DNA from: an uncultured Bacteroidales bacterium
GTDB taxonomy: Bacteria > Bacteroidota > Bacteroidia > Bacteroidales > Paludibacteraceae
Assembly: GCA_947167395.1 (NCBI GenBank)
Contig: CAMVHW010000002.1
Coordinates: 1 to 39,509, forward strand
Direction: 5' to 3'
DNA: 39,509 nt
Below are positions 34,285 to 39,509 of the stretch, piece after piece. Positions within the stretch are counted from its first letter, which is position 1. Every line of letters begins with the position of its first letter. The notes under the pieces are model-generated. The model was not told where the DNA came from. It did no database searches and saw only the letters and a list, made by a program, of their open reading frames with translations. The translations under genes were made by a program, and so were the position numbers.

Positions 34285-37200
34285 TTATTTGATTTCCAAC
34301 CCTTGCAGGTTGTAGCGGGTGCCATTGGGGAGGAGGAGGTAGATTTGTCCGTTTTCAAATACCTTGCGGGTGTCTCCGTTGGCGTTTATTGATGAAGATG
34401 CCGACTGTAGCGTTTCTTCTATGGCGGAGGGAGTGGAAGATATGGCTTGGATATTGTAAAAATCTTTCCATCCGTATGCCGCCTTATATGCCTCTACTCT
34501 GCCGTTAGGTACATAAAGCGGAATGGATTTGTCCACATCATCAAATACACCTTCCGAACATATAGGCGGTGTCATTGCCTCCGATGTAATGGATGTGAGT
34601 CCGATGCAGTTGCTAAAGGCATACTGTCCAATGTGGGTAACTTTTGACGGGATAGTGATAGAAGCAAGATGGGATAGACCGTAACATAATAAAGCGGGTA
34701 TTGTTTCCACGTTCTGACCTAATGTGAAGGACGTAATGTTGTTCTCGGTTCCTAAAAGTGAATAATAATAATGATTTTCTTCGTCATAGGGCGCGACAGT
34801 ACAGTTGACTGCATTCCAATGTACTTCTGTCAATGCAGTACATCCTTGGAAAGTGCCTCCCATACCAATAGTAGAAACACTTTCAGGAATGGTAACGGAG
34901 GTCAGACTGCTGCAACCATAGAAAGCACCTGTTCCTATACTTGAGACACTATTGCCAATAGTGACGGATGTCAAACTGCTGCAATCCTGGAAAGCCCATT
35001 CTCCAATGCTCGTCACGCTGTTGGGAAGGGTGACAGATGTCAGCCCGCTGCAATTATAGAAAGCAGAAGAGCCAATTGCAGTGACTTTATTAGGTATTAC
35101 TATTGAGGTAATCGGTAGCCCATAACAAAGTCCATGGGGTAAGGATTCAACATTTTCTCCGATGGTGAAACTCGTTATGTTTTCGCACCCTTGGAACGGC
35201 GAATAGACATACTGTCCGTCATCGTAGGTCGTGCAATTGATGGCATTCCATGTTACCGAAGTCAAATTGGAGCAGCCGTAAAATGGATATGCTCCGATTG
35301 TTTGCAAACTTTCAGGGATAATCACAGAAGACAAACTGCTACAATATGAGAAAGCAGCATATTCTATGTTTTGGACACTATTGGAAATCTCAATGGAGTG
35401 AAGGGTACTACATGCATAGAAAGCAGCGGTATCAATGTTTGTAACGCTGTTTGGGATAGTCACAGAGGTCAAATTGCTACAATTGATGAAGGCATATTTT
35501 TTAATGCTCGTGACTCCGGTAGGAATAACTAAATCTTGTACCAAGACATCCCCTATGTATAGATTCTTCGAATAAAACACAGGATTAGAACTATTACTGT
35601 AAAATTCTATTGCGCACCATTTTTCAATATCGGATATATGAACTTCCTTCAGTCCATTACAACCACCGAATGCCCAACCGCCAATGCTTGTCACGCTATT
35701 TCCGATGGTAACTGAAGTCAAACCGGTACAGTAGTTGAAGGCGCGTTCACCAATAGTCGTTACGCTGTTCGGAATCGTTATGGACGTTATGTCTCTGCAA
35801 TTAAGGAAAGTTTCTTTTCCAATGCTTGTCACGCTATTGGGAATTTCGATTTTGCCTGTTGCAGCAGAAGAACATGCTACTAAATCAGTTTTTAAGTCAT
35901 TTTTATACACGAACCATCCATCCACATATCCGTTTACACATTTTGCTCCCCAAGGCGAACCGGTAGCACTACCATTATATACTATGTTGGGAATGCCATC
36001 GAAAGCATTATCTCCGATGCTTGTGACACCGTTAGGTATGGTTACAGAAGTCAGACCACAACCATAGAAAGCCCAATCACCAATACTTTTGACACTGTTA
36101 GGTATGGTAATAGATGTCAGACCAATGCAATTAGTAAAAGCCCAATCACCAATGCTTGCAACGCTATTAGGGATGATTGTGTTTTGGCAGCCGACGATTA
36201 AGGTGTTTGTTTCCGTTTCGATAATGGCATTGCAATTCTTTCGACTATCATATTGTGTATTTTCGCTTTCTACTATAATGGATGTCAGCCCGCTGCAACC
36301 GGCGAAAGCATTCCTTTCGATACTTGTGACGCTATTGGGAATAGTAACTGATGTCAGTCCGCTGCAATTATAGAAAGCACTCCATCCGATGGTTGTGATG
36401 CTATTGGGAATAGTGACGGAGGTCAAACTGCTGCAACCATAGAAAGCATAGTTTCCAATGCTTGTAACGCTTTCTGGGATGGAGTACGAGTGATCAGTCT
36501 TTCCTACAGGATATTGGATAAGTGTAGTTATCGTTTTGTCGAACAAAACGCCATTGATATCACAATATGCCGTATTGTTGTCATCCACTTTTATGGATGT
36601 CAAGTTAGTACAATTATCGAAAGCGCCAGCCCCAATGCTCGTGACGCTTTTGGGAATGGTGATGGAAGTTAGGCTGCTGCAAGACTCAAAAGCATAATCT
36701 CCAATCCATCTTGTTCCTTCTTTGATACTAAACGTAGATAAAGTTATATTAACGGGTTCTACCAAATAAGTGTCGGCATAACGGATATTGTCAATAACCG
36801 GCAAACTATAGCAACCCCGAAAAGCATAGTATCCGATGCTTGTAACGCTATTAGGAATGGTGATAGAGGTTAGGCTACTGCAATCCTCGAAAGCATAGTA
36901 TCCGATGCTTGTGACGCTGTTGGGAATATTGATAGAGGTTAGGCTACTGCAATTAGAGAAAGCATATCCACCGATGCTTGTAACACTATTAGGAATGGTG
37001 ATAGAGGTTAGGCTACTGCAATTAGAGAAAGCAGATCCACCTATGCTTGTGACGCTATTAGGAATGGTGATAGAGGTTAGGCTACTGCAATTAGAGAAAG
37101 CATATCCACCTATGCTTGTAACACCGTCGGACAGAACAACGGAAGTGATAGATTCACTAAGGGCTTCCCAAGGTTGAGACTTTCCACTATAGTCCTCCAT

Positions 37201-37854
37201 GGGGCCTGTGCCGGAGATAGTGAGAACACCTGTTTCGGAATCAAATGACCAAGTTTCATTGCAAGTAAAAGGTGAACCCGTTACCTCATCCGTCAGTGTG
37301 ATGCGGGCTTTGTCGCAACCGGTTTGATCATTCATACATGACTGGTAATATGACTTCCAAACTGCTAAGCCTTTTACTTGACCGGAAAAGCTATAGGTTG
37401 TGACATCTCCTTCATTTTCAACGGTCCACTCCGCTCCTGCTACATCATAAACATCTTCTCCGTTACAGGTAGAACCGCAATAGGCAATTGTTAGTTTGCC
37501 ATAATTTACACTTAAGTCGTGACCATTTGCGTATAACGAAGAATTATATTGTTGTCCGCCCTTTACGCCAATAGTATAATCCCCTGCAAGGGAATTGTTA
37601 CCACTTGTTTTTATATCCGCCACAATAATCAGTTTACCGTCTTTGTCATAGAAATAGATGGAATAATCGCCGTCCGAATTTTCTTGGTTAAGAGCGATAA
37701 AATCAGCAGGGGATGTGAACTGATAATCTGATTCGGCTGCTTTTTGAGGAGTTTGGGCATTTGCCGCAATGCACGTTACAGTGGACAGGGTACATACGCT
37801 GATGGTCAATACCAACGCGCATAGGGAAGAAAAAATTGTAACTTTGCTTGCCAT
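34285..37854 (-). CDS. Large BspA-type leucine-rich repeat surface protein (1189 aa) with conserved C-terminal tail
   Basis: Many [23 protein letters not shown] repeats, N-terminal signal sequence, [22 protein letters not shown]; tail [26 protein letters not shown]. Confidence 0.92.
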   Translation of the reverse strand: MASKVTIFSSLCALVLTISVCTLSTVTCIAANAQTPQKAAESDYQFTSPADFIALNQENSDGDYSIYFYDKDGKLIIVADIKTSGNNSLAGDYTIGVKGGQQYNSSLYANGHDLSVNYGKLTIAYCGSTCNGEDVYDVAGAEWTVENEGDVTTYSFSGQVKGLAVWKSYYQSCMNDQTGCDKARITLTDEVTGSPFTCNETWSFDSETGVLTISGTGPMEDYSGKSQPWEALSESITSVVLSDGVTSIGGYAFSNCSSLTSITIPNSVTSIGGSAFSNCSSLTSITIPNSVTSIGGYAFSNCSSLTSINIPNSVTSIGYYAFEDCSSLTSITIPNSVTSIGYYAFRGCYSLPVIDNIRYADTYLVEPVNITLSTFSIKEGTRWIGDYAFESCSSLTSITIPKSVTSIGAGAFDNCTNLTSIKVDDNNTAYCDINGVLFDKTITTLIQYPVGKTDHSYSIPESVTSIGNYAFYGCSSLTSVTIPNSITTIGWSAFYNCSGLTSVTIPNSVTSIERNAFAGCSGLTSIIVESENTQYDSRKNCNAIIETETNTLIVGCQNTIIPNSVASIGDWAFTNCIGLTSITIPNSVKSIGDWAFYGCGLTSVTIPNGVTSIGDNAFDGIPNIVYNGSATGSPWGAKCVNGYVDGWFVYKNDLKTDLVACSSAATGKIEIPNSVTSIGKETFLNCRDITSITIPNSVTTIGERAFNYCTGLTSVTIGNSVTSIGGWAFGGCNGLKEVHISDIEKWCAIEFYSNSSNPVFYSKNLYIGDVLVQDLVIPTGVTSIKKYAFINCSNLTSVTIPNSVTNIDTAAFYACSTLHSIEISNSVQNIEYAAFSYCSSLSSVIIPESLQTIGAYPFYGCSNLTSVTWNAINCTTYDDGQYVYSPFQGCENITSFTIGENVESLPHGLCYGLPITSIVIPNKVTAIGSSAFYNCSGLTSVTLPNSVTSIGEWAFQDCSSLTSVTIGNSVSSIGTGAFYGCSSLTSVTIPESVSTIGMGGTFQGCTALTEVHWNAVNCTVAPYDEENHYYYSLLGTENNITSFTLGQNVETIPALLCYGLSHLASITIPSKVTHIGQYAFSNCIGLTSITSEAMTPPICSEGVFDDVDKSIPLYVPNGRVEAYKAAYGWKDFYNIQAISSTPSAIEETLQSASSSINANGDTRKVFENGQIYLLLPNGTRYNLQGLEIK
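36826..37116. repeat. Near-identical 69-bp tandem coding repeats
   Basis: Successive copies of ...gaggttaggctactgcaattagagaaagcatatccacctatgcttgtgacgctattaggaatggtgata. Confidence 0.85.
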
Positions 37855-38140
37855 AGTTGATTAAATTTTGTTGTTCTTGTGGCTCTCTTGATTATCAATC
37901 AGCACTTTATGCAGACAGGCCGAGCCACCTGATCATTCCTTGTCGCACAAAGTTTATTTTTATGAAAACAGGGTATCTTTTCGCGTTGTTTTTATTGTAT
38001 GCATATCTGTTTCTACCTGTTAATATCTTAATGATGGAAAAGATAACAGACTTTTTGCGAAATAAACATAAAAAGAGCGTGAACTTTCGTTCGCTTCATT
38101 TGATTTTCTGAGGTTCTGGACTACCTTTGTGATTCAAATA

Positions 38141-38322
38141 TATGCACGGAAAACTCACACTGTACAGCAAGCCTTGTCGCTGCTGATTACGCGAGCGTGC
38201 ATAAAAACCGTAACTTGAAGTATAATCCCAACCATTCGGCTGGCTGATTCATTGAAAGTGTCGAAGTTTCAGCGAATCAAGTTTGGCTTATAACGCTATG
38301 TGTTGGTGCAACGCTTTGCACC
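38141..38322. other. Run of three hairpins in intergenic DNA (candidate structured RNA or recombination site)
   Basis: TATGCACG/CGTGCATA (38141/38196) enclosing CAGCA/TGCTG; TGATTC/GAATCA (38245/38274) enclosing TGAAA/TTTCA; GGTGCAA-CGCT-TTGCACC (38305-38322). Confidence 0.55.
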
Positions 38323-38354
38323 TATTTCTTTTATATTGTTCGTTTTTATCTTAT

Positions 38355-38447
38355 GTTACCGCTTTTTCAGACTGCCGGTATCAGTCCTCCTTTTTACATC
38401 GTGAGGGATGCACCACTGTTTTTACGCTGTCGGTGGCAGCGGTTATT
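38355..38447 (-). repeat. Interspersed structured intergenic element, copy 4
   Basis: gttaccgctttttcagactgccggtatcagtcctcctttttacatcgtgagggatgcaccactgtttttacgctgtcggtggcagcggttatt; 3' of the DUF1016 gene. Confidence 0.85.
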
Positions 38448-38472
38448 CGTTTTATGTCCAGAGAGACGAGTG

Positions 38473-39509
38473 TTATAATAGTTTGCTCAATTCCTCTGCG
38501 GACGGTAAGATATTCTTGTATGCTTCCGGCAATTCGTTACTGCTATGATAGGTTGCAACACCCATCGGTTTGGTCATGTCACGAAAAGAAAACTCTACTT
38601 TCTTTTCATTCATTGAGCGACAGAGGATGATACCTATACTCGGGTTTTCGTCCGGCATTTTGACATATTCGTCCAGAGCCGATAGATAATAATTCATTTT
38701 TCCTGCGTACTCCGGTTTGAACTTGCCGCTTTTCAGTTCTACAGCCACCAAAGAACGCAAACGGCGGTTGAAGAACAGCAAATCAATAAAACTCTCTTCT
38801 CCGTCCACTATCAAGCGGTATTGGTTTCCCATGAAACTGAAGTCACCGCCAAGCGCCATAATAAAGTCCTTTATATTCTTTACTATCTGCTGCTCCACAT
38901 TTTTCTCATCCACAAAATCAGGGTCGGGCAGTTTTAAGAAATCCAGGACCACATCTTCACGGAACACTTGCAATGCTTTGTCCCGCAAACGGCTGTCAGG
39001 AATGGCGATATGAAAATTATTCGGAGCGGCTTCTTTATGGAACACATCCGCTTTGAGGTTAGCAATCAGTTTGTCTTTCGTCCAGAACTGTGTAGCACAC
39101 TGACTGATATAGAAGAGACGTTCTTCTAAGGTGGAAGTTTTTGTCAGAATTTCGTAATGATGTATAAAAGGAACCGTCAGAAATTGTTGTAATTGCTCTT
39201 GCGTAAATTCGTCCACCGTCAGTGGCCGAATTATGATGTGCTGATTATCAAATGGTATAATGTCAGCATTCAAATCGTCCGCTACCGGTGGACGATTCTC
39301 TATCAACTCGCTCCATTCCTCATAGAATTTACGCATCCGCTTCAAACTCGACTCAGAAAAGCCTTTTAATCCGGGCATCTCCTGCTGGAGTTGGTCAGAG
39401 ATAACTCGCATAGCGTTACTTCCATAACAGGCGTGCCTGCTATGGACAGAGATATATCTATGGCCATCAAAATGAAAAGTACATAGGGGATTTTGTAAGT
39501 GGCTTGTAA
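38473..39509 (-). CDS. DUF1016 (YhcG-type) PD-(D/E)XK nuclease domain protein, 5' end beyond right window edge
   Basis: ESFIDLLFFNRRLRSLVAVELKSGKFKPEYAGKMNYYLSALD; frame stays open upstream of the listed ATG and encodes RYISVHSRHACYGSNAMRVISDQLQQEMPGLKGFS, continuous with the DUF1016 N-domain. Confidence 0.88.
   Translation of the reverse strand, partial: TSHLQNPLCTFHFDGHRYISVHSRHACYGSNAMRVISDQLQQEMPGLKGFSESSLKRMRKFYEEWSELIENRPPVADDLNADIIPFDNQHIIIRPLTVDEFTQEQLQQFLTVPFIHHYEILTKTSTLEERLFYISQCATQFWTKDKLIANLKADVFHKEAAPNNFHIAIPDSRLRDKALQVFREDVVLDFLKLPDPDFVDEKNVEQQIVKNIKDFIMALGGDFSFMGNQYRLIVDGEESFIDLLFFNRRLRSLVAVELKSGKFKPEYAGKMNYYLSALDEYVKMPDENPSIGIILCRSMNEKKVEFSFRDMTKPMGVATYHSSNELPEAYKNILPSAEELSKLL

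Noticed and set aside
36826-37116. CRISPR-like array
   Set aside because: Repeats are contiguous 69-bp in-frame LRR-coding units with no unique spacers and no cas genes nearby.
29033-38447. Interpretation of the four interspersed elements as simple rho-independent terminators of the minus-strand genes
   Set aside because: On the minus strand no hairpin is followed by a T-tract (A-tracts follow instead), and conservation extends well beyond the stems.
29033-38447. Canonical integron attC sites
   Set aside because: Ends (GTTACCG / CGGTTATT) do not match GTTRRRY/RYYYAAC, and no integrase gene is in the window; only a cassette-like layout is claimed.
1-39509. tRNA, rRNA, tmRNA, retron or diversity-generating retroelement
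   Set aside because: No tRNA cloverleaf/rRNA signatures and no reverse transcriptase ORF seen on either strand.

Overview
Bacteroidetes-type DNA. Promoters carry the TAnnTTTG -7 box, and the gene content is Bacteroidales-like. The left part (about 1-12 kb, AT-rich) is housekeeping: a partial porZ-like T9SS gene, RdgB, aspartate ammonia-lyase, HIT, GreA, C10 protease, a short RecO, CorA, RsmA/KsgA, GtrA, an RsmF-like methyltransferase and FolD. A GC-richer block (about 12.2-17.7 kb) carries a carboxylesterase, hutI, hutH, a Bro-N/DinD-like protein and a YqiA-like hydrolase. From about 18 kb rightward the window is accessory: a WYL regulator with a PD-(D/E)XK nuclease, a truncated MreB/actin-like protein, a DEDDh exonuclease operon, two AAA/DUF4143 ATPases, two BspA-type LRR proteins, an AlbA_2 protein, an ORF6N-PLD-like fusion, a DUF3791/DUF3990 trio and a DUF1016 nuclease running off the right edge. 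The most unusual signals are: (i) three promoters in the WYL neighbourhood sharing a 19-bp palindromic operator at identical spacing (GCAAAANTA-N9-ACTGCCAAAWCGTKKCAGY), which suggests a small regulon that includes the mini-MreB; (ii) a structured ~90-bp intergenic element present four times in one orientation, each copy just 3' of an accessory gene, giving a cassette-like layout; (iii) a ~80-bp 3' gene end, nearly identical at DNA level, that encodes the same C-terminal tail on two otherwise different secreted proteins. All family calls come from reading motifs by eye; no database search was run.
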